A stretch of DNA of 49,525 bases from Afipia sp. (GTDB lineage: Bacteria; Pseudomonadota; Alphaproteobacteria; Rhizobiales; Xanthobacteraceae), in NCBI GenBank assembly GCA_030652315.1, contig JAUSAX010000018.1:1-49525 (forward strand), read 5' to 3'. The notes under the pieces were generated by a model, which did no database searches, had not been told where the DNA came from, and was given only the letters and a program-made list of their open reading frames with translations. Below, in pieces: positions 40,062 through 46,909 of this stretch. Every line of letters starts with the position of its first letter. The stretch's first letter is position 1. A program made the position numbers and the translations under genes.

Positions 40062-41699
40062 TTAGCCGAACTGGTTCATCGTGTTGTGGGCGCCGCCCGC
40101 CTTCAGGGCTGCCTCGCCCGCGAAGTATTCCTTGTGGTCGTCGCCGATGTCGGAGCCGGCCATGTTCTGGTGCTTCGCGCAGGCGATACCCTGGCGGATT
40201 TCCGCACGCTGAACGTTCTTCACGTATCCGAGCATGCCCTGTTCGCCGAAATATTCCTTCGAGAGATTATCGGTCGACAGCGCGGCCGTGTGATAGGTCG
40301 GCAACGTGATCAGGTGGTGGAAGATGCCGGCGCGCTTGGCCGAATCCGCCTGGAAGGTGCGGATCAACTCGTCGGCTTCGATCGCAAGTGGCGTCTCGTC
40401 GTATTCCACCTTCATCAGCTCGGCACGATTGTACTTGCTGACGTCCTTACCCGCTTCCTTCATGGCATCGTACACCTGCCAGCGGAAGTTCAGCGTCCAG
40501 TTGAACGACGGCGAGTTGTTGTAAGCCAGCTTGGCGTTCGGGATGACCTCACGGACGCGATCGACCATCTCGGCGATCTGCGCGATGTTCGGCTTCTCGG
40601 TTTCGATCCACAACAGGTCGGCACCGTTCTGCAGCGAGGTGATGCTGTCGAGGACGCAGCGATCAACGCCGGTGCCGGCGCGGAACTGATAAAGGTTGCT
40701 CGGCAGGCGCTTCGGACGCAGCAGCTTGCCGTTGCGGCTGATGATGACATCGCCGTTGCCGATCTTCGACGCATCGACTTCGTCGCAATCGAGGAAGCTG
40801 TTGTACTGGTCGCCGAGATCGCCCGGCTTGTGGCTGACAGCGATCTGCTGCGTGAGGCCGGCGCCGAGCGAGTCGGTGCGGGTCACGATGATGCCGTCGT
40901 CCACGCCCATTTCGAGGAACGCGTGGCGGCAGGCGCGGATCTTCGCCAGGAACACTTCGTGCGGCACAGTCACCTTGCCGTCCTGATGGCCGCACTGCTT
41001 TTCGTCCGAGACCTGATTTTCGATCTGCAGGGCGCAAGCGCCTGCTTCGATCATCTTCTTGGCGAGCAGATAGGTTGCCTCCGCATTGCCGAAGCCGGCG
41101 TCGATATCGGCGATAACGGGCACGACGTGGGTCTGGAAATTGTCGACCTTCGCGATCAGCGCCGTTTCCTTGGCCTTGTCGCCGGCCTTACGCGCAGCGT
41201 CGAGCTCACGGAAGATATCGTTGAGTTCGCGCTGATCGGCCTGACGCAGGAAGGTGTAGAGCTCTTCGATCAGCGCCGGCACCGAGGTCTTCTCGTGCAT
41301 GGACTGATCCGGAAGCGGACCGAATTCGGAGCGCAGCGCGGCGATCATCCAGCCCGACAGGTAGAGGTAACGGCGGTCGGTCTTGCCGCCGAAATGCTTC
41401 TTGATCGAGATCAGCTTCTGCTGGGCGATGAAACCATGCCAGCAACCCAGCGACTGGGTGTACTTGGTGGGATCCGCATCGTACGCGGCCATGTCTGCGC
41501 GCATCACGGACGCCGTGTAGCGGGCGATGTCCAGACCGGTCCTGAAGCGGTTCTGCAGGCGCATGCGCGCGACGGCTTCGGCGGTCACGCCGTTCCATGT
41601 GCCCTTGTCCTTGAGGAGGGTTTCGGCCGCAGCGATTTCGCTCTGATAGGAAGCCGGGCCTTGAATTGCTTGGTCGATTCCGCGCGATTGGTAATTCAT
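40062..41699 (-). CDS. aceA: Isocitrate lyase
   Basis: This 545-residue enzyme splits isocitrate to glyoxylate and succinate, the first glyoxylate-shunt step, needed for growth on acetate and fatty acids. The catalytic Cys236 lies in SDEKQCGHQDGK, the longer-subfamily variant of the usual KKCGH signature. Other motifs are VPVIADIDAGFGNAEATY and LLWIETEKPN. ATG at 41699 starts MNYQSRGIDQAIQG with an AAGGGA site upstream. It is divergent from an ScfR-type regulator gene, with repeated TTACAA/TTGTAA sites in the 150-base gap. Length agrees with the long alphaproteobacterial isocitrate lyases, not the 430-residue E. coli type. Confidence 0.97.
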   Translation of the reverse strand: MNYQSRGIDQAIQGPASYQSEIAAAETLLKDKGTWNGVTAEAVARMRLQNRFRTGLDIARYTASVMRADMAAYDADPTKYTQSLGCWHGFIAQQKLISIKKHFGGKTDRRYLYLSGWMIAALRSEFGPLPDQSMHEKTSVPALIEELYTFLRQADQRELNDIFRELDAARKAGDKAKETALIAKVDNFQTHVVPVIADIDAGFGNAEATYLLAKKMIEAGACALQIENQVSDEKQCGHQDGKVTVPHEVFLAKIRACRHAFLEMGVDDGIIVTRTDSLGAGLTQQIAVSHKPGDLGDQYNSFLDCDEVDASKIGNGDVIISRNGKLLRPKRLPSNLYQFRAGTGVDRCVLDSITSLQNGADLLWIETEKPNIAQIAEMVDRVREVIPNAKLAYNNSPSFNWTLNFRWQVYDAMKEAGKDVSKYNRAELMKVEYDETPLAIEADELIRTFQADSAKRAGIFHHLITLPTYHTAALSTDNLSKEYFGEQGMLGYVKNVQRAEIRQGIACAKHQNMAGSDIGDDHKEYFAGEAALKAGGAHNTMNQFG

Positions 41700-41783
41700 G
41701 GTTGTGATCCCTTGTGAAGTTGGCGTTGGTTTTACGCCGGGCCCCACGGACCGCCAGAGGCTTTGAAGATAGCTTGTCAGACT

Positions 41784-41821
41784 TTACAAACTTTAATTGT
41801 AATGCTGTAATTACTTTACAA
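41784..41821. promoter_or_regulatory. TTACAA / TTGTAA operator array between aceA and the ScfR gene
   Basis: TTACAA (41784-41789), TTGTAA (41797-41802) and TTACAA (41816-41821) form two overlapping inverted repeats with spacers of 7 and 13 bases, and a GTAATTAC palindrome sits at 41807-41814. The cluster lies in the AT-rich gap between the divergent genes, 85 bases before aceA and 29 before the regulator gene. It is the natural binding region for the ScfR-type regulator; this is inferred. Confidence 0.6.
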
Positions 41822-41849
41822 TTTGGCTAGTTTGGCAGGATGACCGCCC

Positions 41850-43268
41850 ATGGCGACATCGACAATCCGCTCGGTTTTTATGGGTCCGCGGCTGCGGCGG
41901 CTGCGGCGCGATCTGGGGCTGACCCAGGCCGATATGGCGGCGGATCTTGATATTTCCGCGCCTTATGTGGCGCTTCTGGAGCGCAATCAGCGGCCGGTGA
42001 CGGCGGATATGCTGCTTCGCCTGGCCCGCACGTACAAAATCGATCTCGCTGATCTCGCGGGCGATGGCGGCGCCGATCATACGGCACGCATGCAGGCGGT
42101 TCTCAAGGAGCCGATGTTTGCCGACATCGATATCCCCTCGCTTGAAATCAGCGATATCGCAATCGGCTATCCGGGACTGGCAGAGGCATTCCTGCGGCTC
42201 TACACGGCCTACCGCGAAGAGCAGCTCGCGCTGGCAGAAGGCGCTAAATCGCTGTCGAGCAGGGGCGGTCTGGACGTCAACGACCCGGTTGCGGAAGTCC
42301 GGCGGTTTCTGGCCGCCCGCCGAAACAACTTCGCGGATCTCGACGACGCGGCCGAGCGAATTTTGCACGGCCCTGCGGATCAGGGCTGGTTTATCGAACG
42401 GCTGAGCGCTCGCCACAATCTTCGTGTTCGCCACCTGCCGCCCGACGTCATGCTCGGCTCCGTCAGGCGGCTGGATCGTCACCGCAAGGAAATTTTGTTC
42501 GACGACTCGCTCGATACCGCGAGCTTCAACTTCCAGTTGGCGCAACAACTCGCCTATCTCGAATTTGAAGATGAGATGAGTACAGCGCTAAAAGCCGGCC
42601 AGTTCACCACCAAGAGCGGCAAACTTCTGGCGCACCGGTCGCTTGCGAGTTACGCCGCCGCGGCGCTTATCATGCCGTATTCCGCATTCGCAAAAGCAGC
42701 GGAGACGCGTCGTTACGATGTTGAAGCGCTGGCGCGTCAGTTCGGAACCAGCTTCGAACAGACCGCGCATCGCATCACGACCTTGCAGAGACCGGGTTCG
42801 GAAAAGGTCCCGTTCTTCCTGATCCGCGTCGATCCGGCCGGCAACATTTCGAAACTGCTCGACGGCGCGGGCTTTCCCTTTGCAAAACACGGAGGAGCCT
42901 GTCCGCTGTGGTCGGTTCATGGCGTCTTCAAAACGCCGCGTCAGATCGTGACGCAGTGGCTGGAATTGCCGGACGGTCAGCGATTCTTTTCCATTGCCCG
43001 CACAGTCACCGCCGGTGGGGGCTCGTTCGGCGCCGTGCGCGTGGAGCGTGCCATCGCGATCGGTTGCGCTGCTGAGCACGCCGGAAAGTTGATTTATACC
43101 AGCGATGAAACCGGGCCTCGCGCCGATGCGCCCACGCCGATTGGCGTCGCATGCCGCGTCTGCCATCGTCCGACATGCGCCGCGCGATCTGAACTTCCAA
43201 TCGGCCGTGAACTGCTTCCCGACGACTACCGACGGCTCAGCGTTCCGTTCGGGTTCTCGTCCGACTGA
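41850..43268 (+). CDS. ScfR-type (short-chain fatty-acyl) HTH regulator of acetate/glyoxylate metabolism
   Basis: The 472-residue protein starts with an XRE-type helix-turn-helix (LRRLRRDLGLTQADMAADLD, then ISAPYVALLERNQRPVTADM). A middle region resembles the IrrE/DUF955 domain but lacks the HExxH protease motif at the expected place (LAQQLAYLEFED). A C-terminal domain of the ScfR/DUF2083 group follows, with a CRVCHRPTCAAR cysteine motif near residue 440. Relatives include RamB of Corynebacterium, which controls acetate genes. It is divergent from isocitrate lyase, so it likely controls aceA and itself, perhaps sensing an acyl-CoA; the ligand is unknown. Confidence 0.9.
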   Translation: MATSTIRSVFMGPRLRRLRRDLGLTQADMAADLDISAPYVALLERNQRPVTADMLLRLARTYKIDLADLAGDGGADHTARMQAVLKEPMFADIDIPSLEISDIAIGYPGLAEAFLRLYTAYREEQLALAEGAKSLSSRGGLDVNDPVAEVRRFLAARRNNFADLDDAAERILHGPADQGWFIERLSARHNLRVRHLPPDVMLGSVRRLDRHRKEILFDDSLDTASFNFQLAQQLAYLEFEDEMSTALKAGQFTTKSGKLLAHRSLASYAAAALIMPYSAFAKAAETRRYDVEALARQFGTSFEQTAHRITTLQRPGSEKVPFFLIRVDPAGNISKLLDGAGFPFAKHGGACPLWSVHGVFKTPRQIVTQWLELPDGQRFFSIARTVTAGGGSFGAVRVERAIAIGCAAEHAGKLIYTSDETGPRADAPTPIGVACRVCHRPTCAARSELPIGRELLPDDYRRLSVPFGFSSD

Positions 43269-43284
43269 TTGATTATTGCAGAAT

Positions 43285-43297
43285 TTGCATTACAAAC
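43285..43297. promoter_or_regulatory. TTTGCATTACAAA motif downstream of the regulator gene
   Basis: TTTGC-ATT-ACAAA, a near-inverted repeat containing TTACAA, starts 17 bases after the regulator stop and 171 bases before the DUF4170 gene. It resembles the sites between aceA and the regulator gene and differs by one base from the repeat at 8862-8874. It could be another site for the same regulator. Confidence 0.3.
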
Positions 43298-43455
43298 GGC
43301 GGCGACGTGACTAGATATGGTCCAGGATCAATACACGGCACGAAGGCGCAAGCGGCTGAAATGCCGAGCATGAACCGGGAAGTGGATTGATTTTCCGAAA
43401 CGATCATGTTCACAAAACGGCCTATTGCACTTCAAGCTAACTGACGGAGACTCAA

Positions 43456-43665
43456 ATGAGCGGCAGCAATTTCTGGGTGATTGGCGGTGAGTTCGGCTCG
43501 ATGAACTTCCACAAACTCGTGGAAGGTTCGGCTCAGGTCCAGGGCCCGTTCAAGACCCGCAAGGAGGCCGAGGATGCCTGGCGTGTCGTCTCCGAAGAAA
43601 ACCGTCATCGCGCGGGCGTGCGTTTCTCCATCGTGGAAGAACCGCAGCGCACCAGCAGCACCTGA
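43456..43665 (+). CDS. DUF4170 family small protein
   Basis: This 69-residue soluble protein starts MSGSNFWVIGGEFGSMNFHK and continues LVEGSAQVQGPFKTRKEAED, then VVSEENRHRAGVRFSIVEE. This is the layout of DUF4170, a small domain widespread in Alphaproteobacteria, of unknown function. An AGACTCAA leader with ACGGAG about ten bases before ATG supports the start. It is a single-gene unit closed by two tandem hairpins and a T run, which suggests strong and independent expression. Confidence 0.88.
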   Translation: MSGSNFWVIGGEFGSMNFHKLVEGSAQVQGPFKTRKEAEDAWRVVSEENRHRAGVRFSIVEEPQRTSST

Positions 43666-43673
43666 CAGCTCCC

Positions 43674-43737
43674 GGGCGGGGTTCGTCGCCCGCCCCATTT
43701 TACGGCCCTGTTCCGCATGGGAACGGGGCCGTTTTTT
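43674..43737 (+). terminator. Tandem terminator hairpins after the DUF4170 gene
   Basis: The first hairpin is GGGCGGG with CCCGCCC around an eight-base loop (43674-43695). The second is a long stem, ACGGCCC with GGGCCGT extended by GTTCC with GGAAC (43702-43732), followed by six T. The second is a textbook intrinsic terminator. Confidence 0.9.
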
Positions 43738-43863
43738 CATTTTGGGACATGAACAACGCCGCGAAACGCCGCGCGAAAGGGCCTGGGACCTTTGCGGGGG
43801 AACAGGGTTACTGATAGATTAAGCGGGTCAAAACAAAGCTATCGAACCCGAGGTCTTCAGATC

Positions 43864-44451
43864 ATGGCGGAACAGAGCGTCCCGAAAGATTTGGCCGGCA
43901 AACCGAGCCCGGTTCGGTTGCGCGACGCCTTGCGGAAGGCCCGAATCGAAGCCGCGGACCGGACCGGCGTCGTCGTCGATCTGCGTGACGCGGAGGTCGC
44001 CCGGCTCGAGATTCTGCACGAGGCGCTCGATTCGCTGTTCTCCGAAATTCCGCCGGGGGTCGATCTGTTCGACCGCGGCATCAGCCAGGGCGATACGCCA
44101 CGGCTGTGGATCGACGCCGTGGCGCATATCGCGATGGGCCGCGACAAGCGCATCTATCGCTTCACGCAGGACACCCGATTCGGCCGCATCGTAATCGCCG
44201 AATCGCACGACATCCCGGTGATGGTCGATGCGGTGACGGACTATATCGCGCGCCGCCTGATCGAACGCGAGCACGCGATGGTGGTGACGCCGGCTCCGGC
44301 AACTGCACCGACACCCGTTTCGGCCGCTGCGGTCGCCGCGACTGCGCCCGCGAAAGGCCGCAGCGCTGTGTGGACATTCGCATTCGGATTTGCGGCGGGC
44401 CTTGCCGCGCTGTTCGGCTTCGCGCTCGTGATGGCGCTGCGCGGGATTTAG
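43864..44451 (+). CDS. Hypothetical protein with C-terminal membrane span
   Basis: The 195-residue protein has a globular N-terminal domain (to about 140) with LRDALRKARIEAADRTGVVV, LEILHEALDSLFSEIPPGVD, and RLWIDAVAHIAMGRDKRIYR, an Ala/Pro-rich linker (VTPAPATAPTPVSAAAVAAT), and a single span (WTFAFGFAAGLAALFGFALV) at the C terminus. The layout implies a cytoplasmic domain held at the inner membrane. No family is recognised. ATG at 43864 is preferred; the open frame upstream lacks protein character. It follows the DUF4170 terminator and is followed by a short repeat. Confidence 0.8.
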   Translation: MAEQSVPKDLAGKPSPVRLRDALRKARIEAADRTGVVVDLRDAEVARLEILHEALDSLFSEIPPGVDLFDRGISQGDTPRLWIDAVAHIAMGRDKRIYRFTQDTRFGRIVIAESHDIPVMVDAVTDYIARRLIEREHAMVVTPAPATAPTPVSAAAVAATAPAKGRSAVWTFAFGFAAGLAALFGFALVMALRGI

Positions 44452-44455
44452 CTTC

Positions 44456-44494
44456 CATCCGTGAGGTGCGAGCTATTGCGAGCCTCGAAGGATG
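44456..44494. repeat. Short palindromic repeat, family 3 (CATCC...GGATG)
   Basis: CATCC-GTGAGGTGCGAGC, a four-base loop and GCGAGCCTCGAAGGATG form an imperfect hairpin right after the hypothetical gene's stop. It resembles a repeat type often seen after genes in Bradyrhizobium-group genomes. Only one copy is in the window, so family membership rests on prior knowledge. Confidence 0.55.
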
Positions 44495-44503
44495 ACAGCA
44501 GGT

Positions 44504-45403
44504 TTAGATCAACCGTTCATCCTTGATCTCGCCAAGTATCATGCCGTCGGCGAACCCGCGCACGCGATGGTCGCAGCGCCATGCGCCATCAGCGCGTTCA
44601 ATTGAAAACAGATTGTAGGCGGCGGGATGATTGTGCCCGTGCGCCATCGCGGAGGCCGACGGCACGCCGATCGCGGGAATGCGTCCGCGCGGTCCGTCCA
44701 GCCAGATGGTGGCGTGGCGATGATCGTGGCCGTGCAAAACGAGATCGACGCCGTAACGTGCGATCAGATCCAGCAGTTCATCCGAATCGCGCAGCCGCGC
44801 CGCCCATCGTCCGGGCGAGGTCACCGGCGGGTGATGGATCATCAGCACGCGGAACAGATTTTCGGTGGCAACTTGCTGCAGCAGCTTTTCGAGATCGCCG
44901 CGCTGTTGCTGCCCGAGCCGTCCGGTCGCCATGAAAGGTGCGGTGGGAACGGCGGTGGACACACCGATCAGCGCCAGCGGGCCGCGGCGGCGCAGATAGG
45001 GAAACGCTGCATCGTTATTCGCAGCGATGCTGTCGCCGCGAAAATAGTCCGCCCACGAATAAGGAAAGTGCTCGCGGATGCCGCGCACGTAGGCGTCGTG
45101 ATTGCCCGGCACCAGCGAGACCTGATCCGGCGCGCCGACGCTCTCCAGCCACTTGCGGGCCTCAGTGAATTCGAGCGGTAGCGCGATGTTGACGAGGTCG
45201 CCGGTGACCGCGATGTGATCCGGCCCCTGGGCCTGCATGTCGGCGACGAGTTCGCCGAGCACTTCGCGGCGATGGACCATGTGCCGCTTGCGCTGCCAGT
45301 TGAGATAACCGATCGCGCGCTTGCCGGCGAGCTCGCGCAGGCGCGGCCGCGGCATCGGGCCGAGATGCGGATCGGACAGATGCGCGAGCACGAACGATGT
45401 CAT
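44504..45403 (-). CDS. Calcineurin-like metallophosphoesterase (CpdA/Icc-like)
   Basis: The 299-residue cytoplasmic protein shows the dimetal phosphoesterase motifs in order: SDPHLG (Asp11, His13), TGDLVN, VPGNHDAYV, and HGHDHRHATIW. Its closest general group is the 3',5'-cyclic-nucleotide phosphodiesterase type (CpdA/Icc), but related enzymes use other phosphoesters, so the substrate is open. It reads toward the left, convergent with the hypothetical membrane-protein gene, and is divergent from the Nudix gene with repeat copy E between them. Confidence 0.88.
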   Translation of the reverse strand: MTSFVLAHLSDPHLGPMPRPRLRELAGKRAIGYLNWQRKRHMVHRREVLGELVADMQAQGPDHIAVTGDLVNIALPLEFTEARKWLESVGAPDQVSLVPGNHDAYVRGIREHFPYSWADYFRGDSIAANNDAAFPYLRRRGPLALIGVSTAVPTAPFMATGRLGQQQRGDLEKLLQQVATENLFRVLMIHHPPVTSPGRWAARLRDSDELLDLIARYGVDLVLHGHDHRHATIWLDGPRGRIPAIGVPSASAMAHGHNHPAAYNLFSIERADGAWRCDHRVRGFADGMILGEIKDERLI

Positions 45404-45459
45404 GAACTTCTGTTACATGCGTTATCTGGAAATGTCATGATATTCAAAATGCTGCACAT

Positions 45460-45546
45460 CGTCATGCCCCGGCTTGACCCGGGCACCCACCTCTTCCTTG
45501 ATGGTTTGCAAGACGTGGATGGCCGGAATAAATCCGGCCATGACGG
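45460..45546. repeat. Dispersed double-hairpin repeat, family 1, copy E
   Basis: CGTCATGCCCCGG...CCGGGCACCCACCTCTT, a linker, then AAGACGTGGATGGCCGGA...TCCGGCCATGACGG. It has more mismatches than copies B and D, so it is an older or decaying copy. It lies between the divergent phosphoesterase and Nudix genes and supplies false in-frame codons upstream of the Nudix start. Confidence 0.85.
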
Positions 45547-45569
45547 CGTCCTGGATTTCGGAACTGATT

Positions 45570-46061
45570 TTGACGAATGACACCTCAAACTTTCGCCTGA
45601 AGTTCGAGCCTTTGCTCCGGCGCGTCTTTCATTTCTATTCGCGGTTCGCCCGGGGCATGACGCTCGGCGTGCGCGCGGTCGTGCTCGATGGCGAGAACCG
45701 GGTGTTTCTGGTCAAGCACAGCTACGTCTCCGGCTGGCACCTGCCCGGAGGCGGCGTCGAGACCGGCGAGACGTTTTTGAGTTCGCTGAAGCGTGAGCTG
45801 ATCGAGGAAGGCCGGATCGAGATGACCGGCGAGCCGCTGCTGCATGGCTTGTTCTTCAACCGCCGGGTGTCGCCGCGCGACCATGTCGCGGTCTATGTCG
45901 TGCGCCAGTACCGGCAGGACCGGATGCCGGAGCCCAACCACGAGATCGTGGCGTGCGGGTTCTTTGGGGTGGCCGAACTGCCGCCGGAGACCACCCGTGG
46001 GACGCGAGCGCGGATCGCCGAGGTGCTGGACAACAGGCCTTTGACCGAGGACTGGATTTAA
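45570..46061 (+). CDS. Nudix hydrolase domain protein
   Basis: The roughly 163-residue protein has a Nudix domain: GMTLGVRAVVLDGENRVFLV, WHLPGGGVETGETFLSSLK, then RELIEEGRIEMTG. The Nudix box fits G-x5-E-x7-RE-U-x-EE but reads EEGRI where the usual end is EE-x-G-U, so the last conserved Gly is Arg. The start is uncertain: TTG at 45570 keeps the LLRRVFHFYSRFARGMTLG leader that similar proteins have, while ATG at 45657 would start inside the domain. Sequence further upstream is repeat copy E. The substrate, typically a nucleoside diphosphate derivative, is unknown. Confidence 0.8.
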   Translation: MTNDTSNFRLKFEPLLRRVFHFYSRFARGMTLGVRAVVLDGENRVFLVKHSYVSGWHLPGGGVETGETFLSSLKRELIEEGRIEMTGEPLLHGLFFNRRVSPRDHVAVYVVRQYRQDRMPEPNHEIVACGFFGVAELPPETTRGTRARIAEVLDNRPLTEDWI

Positions 46062-46069
46062 CCTCCTGC

Positions 46070-46113
46070 GTCATTCCGGGTCTGCGCGTGAAGGATGCGC
46101 ATCCCGGAATGAC
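46070..46113. repeat. Short palindromic repeat, family 2 (GTCATTCCGGG...CCCGGAATGAC)
   Basis: An eleven-base perfect inverted repeat (GTCATTCCGGG / CCCGGAATGAC) encloses a smaller TGCGCGTGAAGGATGCGCA hairpin. It starts nine bases after the Nudix stop. This is another common type of 3'-intergenic repeat in the Bradyrhizobium group, distinct from family 1. Confidence 0.8.
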
Positions 46114-46208
46114 AGCGGGTGAACTCGTATGGTGGGCGGCGATTTCCGCTCAGACGACCCGTTGAGCCGTAGACCATCCTTGCCTCAGATGCTAATTCGC
46201 GGTCCATC

Positions 46209-46727
46209 ATGTCCGATCTTTCCCTGACCATATTGGCCGAAACCCCCGGCGACGAGCAGGCCATCGAGCGCCTGCACGAACGCACGTTCGGACCCGGCCG
46301 TTACGCGCTCAGCGCCTATCGTCTGCGCGAGCATGTCGATCATCTGCTCGATCTGTCGTTTACCGCGCGGATCGGCACGCTGATGGTCGGCTCGGTGCGG
46401 CAGTTACCGGTCTGCGTCGGCAATACGCCCGCACTGCTGCTCGGGCCGCTGACGGTCGAGCCGCCGTTTCGCGAGCGCGGCGTCGGCCGGGCGCTGCTCG
46501 ACCGCGCGTTGAAGGATGCGAAAGCGAAGGGCCATCGGTTGGTGCTGCTGGTCGGCGACGAGGCGTATTACAGCCGCGCCGGTTTCAAGCGGATTCCGAA
46601 GGGCCGGGCGACGATGCCGGGTCCGGTCGATCACGCGCGGCTTCTGGTGCATGAACTCGTTGACGGCGCGTTCGAAGGCGTCAGCGGCGCCATTCGGCCG
46701 GACTGGACATTTGCGCGGGCGCTCTGA
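46209..46727 (+). CDS. GNAT-family N-acetyltransferase (YhbS-like)
   Basis: This 172-residue GNAT protein has the acetyl-CoA-binding region LLGPLTVEPPFRERGVGRAL, where the R-x-x-G-x-G/A pattern is ERGVGRA, followed by LLVGDEAYYSRAGFKRIPKG, typical of the YhbS branch. YhbS-like proteins acetylate unknown small molecules or peptides. It stands alone, after a family 2 repeat and before a large repeat, convergent with the TonB-dependent receptor gene. The start at ATG 46209 gives a standard N terminus. Confidence 0.9.
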   Translation: MSDLSLTILAETPGDEQAIERLHERTFGPGRYALSAYRLREHVDHLLDLSFTARIGTLMVGSVRQLPVCVGNTPALLLGPLTVEPPFRERGVGRALLDRALKDAKAKGHRLVLLVGDEAYYSRAGFKRIPKGRATMPGPVDHARLLVHELVDGAFEGVSGAIRPDWTFARAL

Positions 46728-46759
46728 GCGCTCATCGAGACAATTGCCACGTGTTCAGT

Positions 46760-46877
46760 GTCGTCCCCGCGAAAGCGGGGACCCACAACCACCGCATCCT
46801 CGGTTCAGCACGATCGTGCTGAACTCTCACGCGAACTCCAGCGATAGGGAGTATGGGTTCCGCTTTCGCGGGGACGA
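46760..46877. repeat. Dispersed repeat, family 4 (TCGTCCCCGCGAAAGCGGGGAC ends)
   Basis: The left end is a hairpin of TCGTCCCCGC-GAAA-GCGGGGAC type; the right end is the matching inverted GGGTTCCGCTTTCGCGGGG ACGA. An inner palindrome, GTTCAGCACGATCGTGCTGAAC, lies at 46803-46824. The element covers about 118 bases between the convergent GNAT and receptor genes and resembles a repeat widespread in Bradyrhizobium-group intergenic regions. Confidence 0.85.
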
Positions 46878-46909
46878 TATCGTTTGTGAGATTAGCTCAG
46901 CCATCTGCC

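Noticed and set aside
40047-41717. A 556-codon open frame on the plus strand
   Set aside because: It is the exact antisense of isocitrate lyase and has no domain.
41850-43268. Calling the regulator an IrrE-type metalloprotease
   Set aside because: The expected HExxH motif is absent, so only a degenerate fold is likely.
19237-45546. Repeats considered as a CRISPR array
   Set aside because: Copies are palindromic, about 90 bases long and dispersed kilobases apart, with no regular spacers and no cas genes.
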